Shown here: positions 5,226-11,928 of the stretch, piece by piece
Layout: every line of letters starts with the position of its first letter
Position numbering within the stretch: position 1 is the stretch's first letter
NCBI GenBank assembly: GCA_018813625.1
Contig: JAHJBA010000003.1
Coordinates: 1 to 16,730 of the forward strand
Origin: Patescibacteria group bacterium
Lineage (GTDB): Bacteria > Patescibacteriota > Minisyncoccia > Phycocordibacterales > UBA9973
DNA: 16,730 nt
Direction of reading: 5' to 3'
Position numbers and translations under genes: made by a program
The notes under the pieces: generated by a model
The model's database searches: none
The model's input: only the letters and a program-made list of their open reading frames with translations
Told to the model about the DNA's origin: nothing

Positions 5226-6518
5226 TTAATTAACTAATAAAAGATTCAGCTTAGCACTAGCGTCTTTGACAGCGTCATAGGTAGTCATTTTATTTGAAAG
5301 CACATTCTCAACCATTCCACGAAAGATATCATCAGTATCTTCAGGAGAAGGATCAAGCCAAGCTTTCGCATAAAGTGCTGACGAATAAAAGATCGGGAAA
5401 TAAGCATCAGTTGGTTTTAGAGCAAGTAAATCTCTCCTAGCTGGGGCAATATTCAAAGCATTAGCAAACTTAGATGCAAAATCAGAATTTGCCAGAAGAC
5501 TAGCGGCAATAAAAGCGGTATTTAAATTTTTTGAGAAAGAAGAAACAGCAACACCTGTAACTCTGGCGGAAGTTAATTTAAAATTAGAATTTTTAATCTG
5601 AGGAACTGGCGCAGGTAGAAAATTAAGATTTGGATTTTTATTTATTAAAGATTTAAGCTCGCCTGCATATCCAAAATAGAAAGCCAAACCATCGGCACTA
5701 AAAAAATCTTGCGAATCGGGTAAAGACCTATTCCAAGAATAAGATTCTTTAAGCGGATTAGAAAAATCGGTATAAAATCCTAAGATCGGCCCTAAATCCA
5801 CCCTACCAGAATCACCTAGGGTAGAAATAAAATATCCTTTTTCCTCAGACAAAATAGGATTTCCGGCCTGCATAAAAAGAGTCGATATTATATCTTTGGC
5901 ATTAGTAATATTTGAGAACTGTCCCAAAGCTGTAGCGCTTTTTATAATTTTTTTGTTTTCATCTTTCTTTGTTAAGGAAGGAACAAGTTCTGTAAATTCA
6001 TCCCAAGAGGTAGGCGGATAAACTATGGAGTTAGCATCGAGCATACTTCTGTTGTAATACATTACAAGAGGATCAATTGCTATCGGAAAAGCTAAAATTC
6101 CTTTAGATGTTAAAAAAACTTCTCCTGCTCCGGCAAAATTATTTTTAAATGAAGCGAGAGAATAACTTTCATAAGGAATTGGAAAAATTCTATTTTTATA
6201 ATGAAAAGCTAGATTGTCAGGCAAGAAAAATAAATCCGGACCAACCCCAGAAGCAAGCGCCTCAAGTAAATCTTGATCAAAAGTTTCTGGATCCTTTTGA
6301 ACATATTTCAAAATAAGACTCTGATTAGTACGATTGAAATCATCTAAAGCAGTAGCAATAATACCTGTTTTAACCGTCCCCCACAAAACCACAGTCCCTA
6401 AGGCCCCCTTTTGGGTAGTGTCATTCCCTATTTTTATGGCACCCGAAAAAACTAAAATACCCAACAAGGCTGCAACAATGAATCCGATTATAAGTATTGT
6501 TTGAAAATTTCCTTTCAT
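5226..6518 (-). CDS. Membrane-anchored extracellular solute-binding protein (family 1 type)
   Basis: At 430 residues it is typical in length for ABC sugar-binding proteins of the SBP_bac_1 class. Instead of a lipobox the N-terminus has one hydrophobic anchor (about 7-28). Recognisable elements are the start of the mature domain VVLWGTVKTG, the ligand-facing region GPDLFFLPDN, the hinge stretch AFPIAIDPLVMYYNRSML with PPTSWDEF, and a late alpha/beta lobe up to residue 430. The expected substrate class is sugars or oligosaccharides, but it cannot be read from the sequence. No permease or ATPase gene is adjacent. It lies between a methyltransferase and the pilin-fusion gene (27 bases apart) and may serve as a surface receptor and not as a transporter component. 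Its start codon overlaps the left arm of the inverted-repeat element at 6517-6632. Confidence 0.85.
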   Translation of the reverse strand: MKGNFQTILIIGFIVAALLGILVFSGAIKIGNDTTQKGALGTVVLWGTVKTGIIATALDDFNRTNQSLILKYVQKDPETFDQDLLEALASGVGPDLFFLPDNLAFHYKNRIFPIPYESYSLASFKNNFAGAGEVFLTSKGILAFPIAIDPLVMYYNRSMLDANSIVYPPTSWDEFTELVPSLTKKDENKKIIKSATALGQFSNITNAKDIISTLFMQAGNPILSEEKGYFISTLGDSGRVDLGPILGFYTDFSNPLKESYSWNRSLPDSQDFFSADGLAFYFGYAGELKSLINKNPNLNFLPAPVPQIKNSNFKLTSARVTGVAVSSFSKNLNTAFIAASLLANSDFASKFANALNIAPARRDLLALKPTDAYFPIFYSSALYAKAWLDPSPEDTDDIFRGMVENVLSNKMTTYDAVKDASAKLNLLLVN

Positions 6519-6632
6519 CCCGTACGAAATAGGACGCGTACGCTTACGCTCCGTTGTCCTTTTTATTATTTATAATATATTTAATCAATTTCATATTTTT
6601 TTATTTTATGCGTCCGCGATTTCGTACGGGAT
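6517..6632 (-). repeat. 116-bp element with perfect 14-bp terminal inverted repeats filling the gap before the binding-protein gene
   Basis: ATCCCGTACGAAAT (6517-6530) and ATTTCGTACGGGAT (6619-6632) are perfect inverted ends. GGACGC (6532-6537) and GCGTCC (6610-6615) extend the pairing inside. The element starts one base after the methyltransferase stop (6633) and ends inside the ATG of the binding protein (6516-6518), so it is the whole intergenic region. The centre is AT-rich, with a subhairpin AGGAC...GTCCT (6531-6560). In the mRNA it would fold into one long hairpin hiding the start codon. A MITE-like origin is possible, but no target-site duplication is evident. Confidence 0.8.
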
Positions 6633-7154
6633 TCATTCCTTCTTAAATATCATACCATAATGATGCTTGCCTGCGTTAATAGTACGATTAAAAATAAATC
6701 CTTTCCTTCCAAACATTTCGCGCATTTTTTCTTCTGGAATAATTTTAAAACCAGACGATATAATAGATGAATCATCTGACCAATCAATAACCAATACCTT
6801 TCCTTCCGGCTTGAGAATACGTGCTACCTCCTCAACAAATCTATCCTTATTCTCGGCTTGAAATAAAACATTAGAAACGACAACAGCATCCGCTACAGCA
6901 TCACCTATTTTTGTGCCACCCTTTTTTTCTACATCTCCCAAGATACACTCTATATTACTGAGACTGAACTCTTTTATTCTATTTTTAATAGTATTTAAAA
7001 AGTCTCTCTGAATTTCAATGGCATAAACTTTTCCCTTTGGAACCATCTGAGCAAGTGGCACTGAATAAAAGCCACTACCTGCCCCCAAATCAACAACAAC
7101 CATGTCTTCACTCAGTCCGAATTGTTTTAAATTTTTTATTGGGTCGGAAAACAT
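6633..7154 (-). CDS. Class I SAM-dependent methyltransferase
   Basis: This 173-residue protein has a Rossmann-type methyltransferase fold. Motif I VVDLGAGSGFY (20-30) binds S-adenosylmethionine, the acidic end of strand 2 is YAIEIQ (about 44-49), motif II/III is CILGDVEKKGG (about 70-80), DAVVVSNVLFQ is the strand 4 region, and ILKPEGKVLVIDW is the post-motif of UbiE/Methyltransf_11-like enzymes. The substrate cannot be predicted. Its compact size and the opening MFSDPIKNLKQFGL recall a methyltransferase group common in CPR genomes (from memory). It starts 18 bases after gyrA, without a Shine-Dalgarno site, so it is probably co-transcribed. It ends in TGA, showing that TGA is a stop in this organism. 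Confidence 0.85.
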   Translation of the reverse strand: MFSDPIKNLKQFGLSEDMVVVDLGAGSGFYSVPLAQMVPKGKVYAIEIQRDFLNTIKNRIKEFSLSNIECILGDVEKKGGTKIGDAVADAVVVSNVLFQAENKDRFVEEVARILKPEGKVLVIDWSDDSSIISSGFKIIPEEKMREMFGRKGFIFNRTINAGKHHYGMIFKKE

Positions 7155-7172
7155 AAATGTAATATTTGTATT

Positions 7173-9635
7173 TTATACACAGGCAAGAGATGCGATGCCG
7201 TCGCCCGCACGGAGACGCATTATGGTAACTCCTTGAGTTTGACGCCCAAGTGAAGGAACATCTTTCAGTGCCGTTCTGATAACCTGTCCCTTTTTCGACA
7301 TTGCAATTAATTCAACTTCTTCCCCGGTCAAAACCTTTGCAACTATAAGTCCTCCAGTTTTAGGGGTAACCTTTGCTGTTTTAATTCCAGAACCACCACG
7401 TTTTTGAACTTTATATTCTTTTAGAGAAGTTTTTTTACCAAAACCATTTGCACTCATGGTCAAGAAAAATCCTCCTTTATTAGAACTTTTTATAACATCC
7501 ACTCCCATTATCTCGTCTTTTTTGCCGAGCTTCATTCCGCGTACTCCTCCGGCGGTACGCCCCATTTCTCTTATGTCTGACTCTTTAAATCTAATCGACT
7601 GGCCATTTGCTGTGGCTATCATAACTTCATCACCTTTTTCGGTGGTCAGCGCTGAAACTAACTGGTCCCCTTTATCTAAGCGAATTGCAATAATTCCACT
7701 CCTGCGTACATCTTTAAAGCTTTCCCCGGACATTTTCTTTGCAGTACCATTTTTTGTTACAAGCATAAGAGAAGTCGGTGATTTTTTAAGTTCCTTTGGC
7801 ATCGACAAAATAGAAGTCACTTTTTCATCTCCCGAGAGAGAGAGAAAGTTCATAATTGACTTGCCCTTTGTGGCACGATGTCCTTCTGGGATATCATACA
7901 TTTTTATCTGATAGGCCTTCCCTAAATTAGTGAAGAAAAGAAGGTCGCTGTGTGTTGACCCAGCAACAAGCATAGTAACAAAATCCTCTTCTTTTGTTTC
8001 CAGATCAACTACACCAATTCCACCACGCTTCTGAGAACGATACTCGGACGGATCCGTCCTTTTTACATATCCGCCTTGCGTAAAAACAAGTACCGTTTCT
8101 TTTTCTGGGATCAGGTCTTCATCTGAAATCTCCTTAACTCCTCCTTTAATTATCTTAGTTCTTCTTTCGTCAGCATATTTTTCGCGAATTTCTTTTAGTT
8201 CGTCTGATATAACCTTCAACATTTTCTTTGGGCTAGCTAAAAGTTCTTTCATGTTCTTGATAAAATCTTGCTTTTCTTTTAGCTCATTTTCAACGGCTTT
8301 TCTTTCAAGTCCCGCCAGTTTCTGCAATTTCATTTCCAAAATAGCCGTCGCCTGCAAATCGGAGAATTTAAACTCTTTCATCAAATTTAATTTTGCAATT
8401 TGCGCATCCTTTGACGCCCGAATGACAGTGATCACACGGTCTATTTTGTCTAGAGCTTTTTTCAAGCCGAGTAATATGTGTTCACGTTCTTCGGCTTTTT
8501 TCAAATCATACTGAGATCTCCTTTTAACGACCTCTCTCCTATGTAAGATAAATTCAGAGAGTATCGATTTCAGCGAGAGGGTCTGGGGAACACCATCCAC
8601 CAGAGCTACAATATTAAAATTAAAATTCTGTTCTAGCTGAGTGTTTTTGTAAATGTAATTTAAAACTTTTTCAGGATAAGCACTAGGCTTTAGGTCAATT
8701 ACTATTCTTATGTCTCTTGTTGACTCATCTCTCAGCCCTTTGATACCTTCGAGTTTTTTTTCTTGAACAAGCTCCGCTATGGACATTATTAAATTAGCTT
8801 TGTTTACACGAAAAGGAATTGATGTAATTATTATTTGAAAAACTCCTCCTTTTTGTTCAACTATTTCAGCTTCTCCTCGACACACAACTCCACCTCGCCC
8901 AGACGAATATGCGTGAATCATATCATTGTGACCGTAAACAATTCCGCCCGTCGGAAAATCAGGACCTTTTATAAACTGCATCAAATCCTCCGTTGTAGCA
9001 TCTTCATTTTCAATTAAATACATAGTGGCGTCTAAAACTTCGGCTAAATTATGGGAAGGAATATTTGTAGCCATGCCAACAGCAATGCCTAAAGTTCCAT
9101 TTAAAAGCAAGGATGGAACCGCCGCAGGAAGAACTACGGGTTCCTTGCGAGTTTGGTCATAGTTTGAGCGAAAATCAACCGTTTCTTTTTCAAGATCCCG
9201 AAGAAGCTCTAAAGATATTTTAGACATCTTCGCTTCCGTATAACGCATGGCCGCAGCACTATCTCCGTCAATGGAACCGAAATTTCCTTGCCCTAAAATA
9301 AGAGGGTAGCGATATGAAAATTCTTGCGCCATATTAACCATCGAATCATAAACGGCAACATCTCCATGGGGGTGATACTTTCCTAATACGTCTCCAACTA
9401 CCGCCGCAGATTTTCTAAATCGCGCAGATGAAGTCAATCCCATTTCGTTCATGGCAAATAAAATCCTCCTGTGCACTGGCTTAAGTCCATCCCTGACATC
9501 CGGCAATGCACGCTGTGTAATAACTGACATGGCGTATGCCAAATAAGATTCTTTCATCTCTGAAATAATATCAACCGGAACAATGCCGTTTGCACGGGGT
9601 TTTTCTCCAATTGGTTCTGTAGTCTTTTTTGCCAT
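7173..9635 (-). CDS. gyrA: DNA gyrase subunit A
   Basis: This 820-residue subunit cuts and rejoins DNA in the A2B2 gyrase that introduces negative supercoils. The N-terminal winged-helix/tower region has RALPDVRDGLKPVHRR, KYHPHGDVAVYD (87-97), GQGNFGSIDGD and AAMRYTE with catalytic Tyr132 (Arg131 before it). A coiled coil at about 370-480 leads to the C-terminal beta-pinwheel. A canonical GyrA-box QKRGGIG lies near residue 534, and a second related sequence QKRGGSG near 744. The GyrA-box separates it from ParC. The quinolone-contact position equivalent to E. coli Ser83 is Val93, while Asp87 is kept (Asp97). gyrB is not in the window. It lies 26 bases after a small membrane protein gene, with no clear promoter or Shine-Dalgarno site between. 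Confidence 0.97.
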   Translation of the reverse strand: MAKKTTEPIGEKPRANGIVPVDIISEMKESYLAYAMSVITQRALPDVRDGLKPVHRRILFAMNEMGLTSSARFRKSAAVVGDVLGKYHPHGDVAVYDSMVNMAQEFSYRYPLILGQGNFGSIDGDSAAAMRYTEAKMSKISLELLRDLEKETVDFRSNYDQTRKEPVVLPAAVPSLLLNGTLGIAVGMATNIPSHNLAEVLDATMYLIENEDATTEDLMQFIKGPDFPTGGIVYGHNDMIHAYSSGRGGVVCRGEAEIVEQKGGVFQIIITSIPFRVNKANLIMSIAELVQEKKLEGIKGLRDESTRDIRIVIDLKPSAYPEKVLNYIYKNTQLEQNFNFNIVALVDGVPQTLSLKSILSEFILHRREVVKRRSQYDLKKAEEREHILLGLKKALDKIDRVITVIRASKDAQIAKLNLMKEFKFSDLQATAILEMKLQKLAGLERKAVENELKEKQDFIKNMKELLASPKKMLKVISDELKEIREKYADERRTKIIKGGVKEISDEDLIPEKETVLVFTQGGYVKRTDPSEYRSQKRGGIGVVDLETKEEDFVTMLVAGSTHSDLLFFTNLGKAYQIKMYDIPEGHRATKGKSIMNFLSLSGDEKVTSILSMPKELKKSPTSLMLVTKNGTAKKMSGESFKDVRRSGIIAIRLDKGDQLVSALTTEKGDEVMIATANGQSIRFKESDIREMGRTAGGVRGMKLGKKDEIMGVDVIKSSNKGGFFLTMSANGFGKKTSLKEYKVQKRGGSGIKTAKVTPKTGGLIVAKVLTGEEVELIAMSKKGQVIRTALKDVPSLGRQTQGVTIMRLRAGDGIASLACV

Positions 9636-9661
9636 AAATAATTATTTTATAATCTTACTTT

Positions 9662-9889
9662 TTATTCTGTAATGCTTTTATAACCTCCCACTATGTTATC
9701 TTTCAAAACAGAAAACGGTTTTAAGTCTTGCCTCACTTTTTCTTTTGTCTCCGGACTAGCTAAACTTCTTCCCAATGAATAAATCCAAAGTATTATCATG
9801 ATAATAGCGGCAACAGCGGTAAAAATATGCAAAAGATGCCTTCTCTCCTCTTCAGGTTTTTGTCTTAATTTGTGAATTAATTTCCTCAT
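9662..9889 (-). CDS. Small single-helix membrane protein of unknown function
   Basis: I do not recognise this 75-residue protein. A basic N-terminus (MRKLIHKLRQKPEEERRHLLH) is followed by one membrane helix (about 24-43, AVAAIIMIILWIYSLG) and a polar tail, which predicts N-in, C-out topology. The R/K/E-rich start before the helix resembles short hypothetical proteins common in CPR genomes. It starts 8 bases after the MBL-fold gene and ends 26 bases before gyrA, in the same direction, so all three are likely one transcript. Conservation next to gyrA would be the best clue to its role. Spacing and the clear hydrophobic segment support it as a real gene. Confidence 0.7.
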   Translation of the reverse strand: MRKLIHKLRQKPEEERRHLLHIFTAVAAIIMIILWIYSLGRSLASPETKEKVRQDLKPFSVLKDNIVGGYKSITE

Positions 9890-9897
9890 TACAAAAA

Positions 9898-10521
9898 TTA
9901 AACTGCTTTTAAAACGACCACCTCACTTTCCTTTCCTTCTAAATCCTTTCGCTTTAATGTTAACTTGTCTGTCACTTCTGCTTTCTCTTCTCCTAATTCT
10001 TTTAAAAACGCCTTAAGAGAAGTATTGTCATAGTCCATGGGTATTATCATTTTTGGTTCAAGTGAGGAAACAAGTTTTGCAGAAGATTTAGCATCAAGTA
10101 GGTTTCCTCCCACTGGAACGAAAAGAATATCAGGCTCACTGATATATTCACGCGCATCTTTAGAAATGTTTGAATTTGTAAGAGCCCCCAAAAACACGAT
10201 GTCAATATTATCAACAGAAAGAGAATAAATGGTATTAATATATTTTTTTCCCCCAATTTCAGATTCAGACAAAATACCTTTTATAAAAGTTTCTTTTACC
10301 TCATAGCTTCCGGGACCGGAAATTTCAAAAGGTTCTCTCTCTCCGTGAGAAAGTTGTTCTATGCCATTATAATCTGGATGATTAACGGTAATAAGAGCTA
10401 TGTCCGAACCAAAATGAGCCGAGACACCTGATTTAGAATGCTTGCTTACAGGATTAAATGCGAGGACCATTTCTCCTTGCTGAATCTTGAAAAACTGTTT
10501 CCCAAAATATGTAATTATCAT
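9898..10521 (-). CDS. MBL-fold (UlaG/YhfI-like) protein with degenerate metal site
   Basis: From the ATG at 10521 the protein has 207 residues starting MIITYFGKQFFKIQ. A longer form from ATG 10605 would add 28 residues, but these lie over the promoter and look unlike coding sequence. The strand order, GPGSYEV (69-75), DILFVPVGGNLLDAKSA-type motif (131-148) and PKMIIPM (156-162) match MBL-fold proteins of the UlaG-like branch. The metal ligands are largely lost: NHPDYNG (47-53) replaces HxHPDHN, LGALTNS replaces the Asp-containing GDLG strand, and PMDYDN replaces PMHY. It is therefore probably not a normal metallo-hydrolase and may be a binding or structural protein. First gene of the minus-strand gyrA transcript; the promoter geometry suggests a leaderless mRNA. 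Confidence 0.75.
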   Translation of the reverse strand: MIITYFGKQFFKIQQGEMVLAFNPVSKHSKSGVSAHFGSDIALITVNHPDYNGIEQLSHGEREPFEISGPGSYEVKETFIKGILSESEIGGKKYINTIYSLSVDNIDIVFLGALTNSNISKDAREYISEPDILFVPVGGNLLDAKSSAKLVSSLEPKMIIPMDYDNTSLKAFLKELGEEKAEVTDKLTLKRKDLEGKESEVVVLKAV

Positions 10522-10528
10522 TAGCTCT

Positions 10529-10556
10529 ATTATAACAAAAACAGGAACAAAGTGAA
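10529..10556 (-). promoter_or_regulatory. Promoter of the MBL-fold/gyrA operon, leaderless
   Basis: On the minus strand the -10 box TATAAT (10534-10529) lies 16 bases after TTCACT (10556-10551). Only seven bases separate the -10 box from the ATG at 10521. The predicted first transcribed base is then the A of the ATG or the base before it. Confidence 0.6.
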
Positions 10557-10567
10557 AGAGATTCTGC

Positions 10568-10595
10568 TTGCATTTTTCTGACTTTGTAGTAGTAT
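10568..10595 (+). promoter_or_regulatory. Weak candidate promoter of the S1 gene
   Basis: TTGCAT (10568-10573) and TAGTAT (10590-10595) are spaced by 16 bases, with a predicted start near 10602. The -35 is poor. It diverges from the MBL-fold promoter and would give a leader of about 150 bases. Confidence 0.35.
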
Positions 10596-10624
10596 TTAAG
10601 CACAATTAAATTTCATTAAAAGCA

Positions 10625-10735
10625 CGGATTTAGGGTAACACTCCCGAGCATTGTCAAGGGAACACCTAAACCTCAAATCCGCTTTACGCGGATATTTTAA
10701 TTTATTATGACCCTTGGATAAAAACTCAGGGTCAT
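10625..10735 (+). promoter_or_regulatory. Structured leader of the S1 gene with mutually exclusive hairpins
   Basis: CGGATTTAGG (10625-10634) can pair with CCTCAAATCCG (10671-10681) as 10 bp with one bulged C, enclosing TCCC/GGGA. The last part of that arm also forms ATCCGC-TTTAC-GCGGAT (10677-10693), followed by a U-rich stretch. The two structures share bases 10677-10681 and cannot coexist. A third hairpin, ATGACCCT (10707-10714) with AGGGTCAT (10728-10735), lies just before the start codon. This resembles an attenuator or autoregulatory leader. S1 autocontrol through its leader is known in E. coli; here it is only inferred. Confidence 0.45.
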
Positions 10736-10753
10736 GGTGGATAAAGTTAAACC

Positions 10754-11872
10754 ATGAAAAAAAGCAACATTATAAAAAAAGGAAAAATTGCCCAGCCCGA
10801 AGACCAGCCAGTTATAGAAAACGTAATTTTAAAGTCTATCGTCGATCGAAGTATAAACAAGCCAGAAGCAGACTCTCTTATCGAGGGACCGGTAATTTTG
10901 ATTAAAAAATCCTCGGTCTTTGTAGATTTGTCTCCATTTGGAACAGGTATTATTTATGGACGCGAATTTATTAACGCAAAAGACATTATAAAGAAAATAA
11001 GTCTGGGAGATGTAATAAAAGCAAAAGTTGTTGAACCAGAAAACGAGGATGGGTACACAGAACTTTCTCTTAAAGAAGCCAAGCAAGCCCTCATATGGAG
11101 CGAAGCAGAAAAAGCTATAAAAGCAAAAGAAATATTCGACCTTGAAATAAAAGACGCAAATAAAGGCGGATTAATTTTAGAGTGGCAAGGCATACAAGGA
11201 TTCTTGCCTGCTTCCCAGCTTAAGGCTGAACACTATCCGCGAGTCGAAGATTCAGACAAGGATAAAATATTAAAAGAATTAAAAAAGCTTGTTGGAGAAA
11301 AAATTTCAGTTATGATTATTTCCACACTTCCAAAAGAAGGTAAACTGATCTTCTCTGAAAGAGATAATAATCCGGAAGAGAAGAAAGAAATTTTGAGTAA
11401 ATACACCGTAGGTGATGATCTTGATTGTACCGTGGCGGGTATTGTTGATTTCGGAGTGTTCTTGAAGCTTGAAGACGGACTAGAAGGATTGGTACACATT
11501 TCTGAACTTGATTGGGGGCTAGTAGAGGACCCACGAGCAATGTTTAAGATCGGAGATAAGATTCGCGCAAAGGTTATTGAAATAAAAGAAGGAAAGATTT
11601 CCCTCTCTATTAAGGCCCTCAAGGAAAATCCTTGGAAAGAATTTGAGGGAAAATTAAAGAAGGGCGACATTATAAAAGGTGTGGTCATCAAATACAATAA
11701 ACACGGTGCGCTAGTATCGATCAAAGAAGGAGTAGCCGGCCTGGTGCATAATTCAACGTTTGGTTCTGATACAAAACTCCGTGAAAAATTGGAACTTGGA
11801 AAAACCTACAATTTCCAAATCACGCTGTTTGAACCAAAAGATCAGAAGATGACATTGATATATTTAGAATAA
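10754..11872 (+). CDS. rpsA: S1 RNA-binding domain protein, probably 30S ribosomal protein S1
   Basis: This 372-residue protein has four S1 (OB-fold) repeats at about 44-106, 126-204, 219-288 and 303-371. The third is the most canonical (VAGIVDFGVFLKLEDGLEGLVHISEL), and the second is the more degenerate, as in ribosomal S1 proteins. S1 binds mRNA on the small ribosomal subunit and helps initiate on mRNAs with weak or absent Shine-Dalgarno sites, which fits the poor SD sites in this window. Four domains is short compared with the six of E. coli but usual for many Gram-positive and CPR forms. The start lacks an SD site; GGTGG lies 13 bases upstream. The gene stands alone between a structured leader and a bidirectional terminator. 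A general S1-domain RNA-binding protein is the alternative. Confidence 0.85.
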   Translation: MKKSNIIKKGKIAQPEDQPVIENVILKSIVDRSINKPEADSLIEGPVILIKKSSVFVDLSPFGTGIIYGREFINAKDIIKKISLGDVIKAKVVEPENEDGYTELSLKEAKQALIWSEAEKAIKAKEIFDLEIKDANKGGLILEWQGIQGFLPASQLKAEHYPRVEDSDKDKILKELKKLVGEKISVMIISTLPKEGKLIFSERDNNPEEKKEILSKYTVGDDLDCTVAGIVDFGVFLKLEDGLEGLVHISELDWGLVEDPRAMFKIGDKIRAKVIEIKEGKISLSIKALKENPWKEFEGKLKKGDIIKGVVIKYNKHGALVSIKEGVAGLVHNSTFGSDTKLREKLELGKTYNFQITLFEPKDQKMTLIYLE

Positions 11873-11886
11873 ACGGCACATAAAAC

Positions 11887-11923
11887 AAAATAAAAAATCC
11901 CCGTTCAGGGGATTTTTTATTTT
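11887..11923. terminator. Bidirectional terminator between S1 gene and serpin gene
   Basis: A perfect 16-bp stem (11887-11902 with 11908-11923, core AAAAAATCCCC/GGGGATTTTTT) closes a GTTCA loop. It lies 14 bases after the S1 stop and 5 bases beyond the serpin stop. Its core is an inverted copy of the terminator at 13459-13493. Confidence 0.93.
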
Positions 11924-11928
11924 AATAA

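Noticed and set aside
10047..10256. Minus-strand 69-residue ORF with a hydrophobic start inside the MBL-fold gene
   Set aside because: It overlaps conserved motifs of the MBL-fold frame completely and has no RBS; it is a frame shadow.
10522..10605. 28-residue N-terminal extension of the MBL-fold protein from ATG 10605
   Set aside because: It covers a perfect TATAAT box and lacks family-like sequence. The internal start MIITYFGKQFFKIQ fits the fold.
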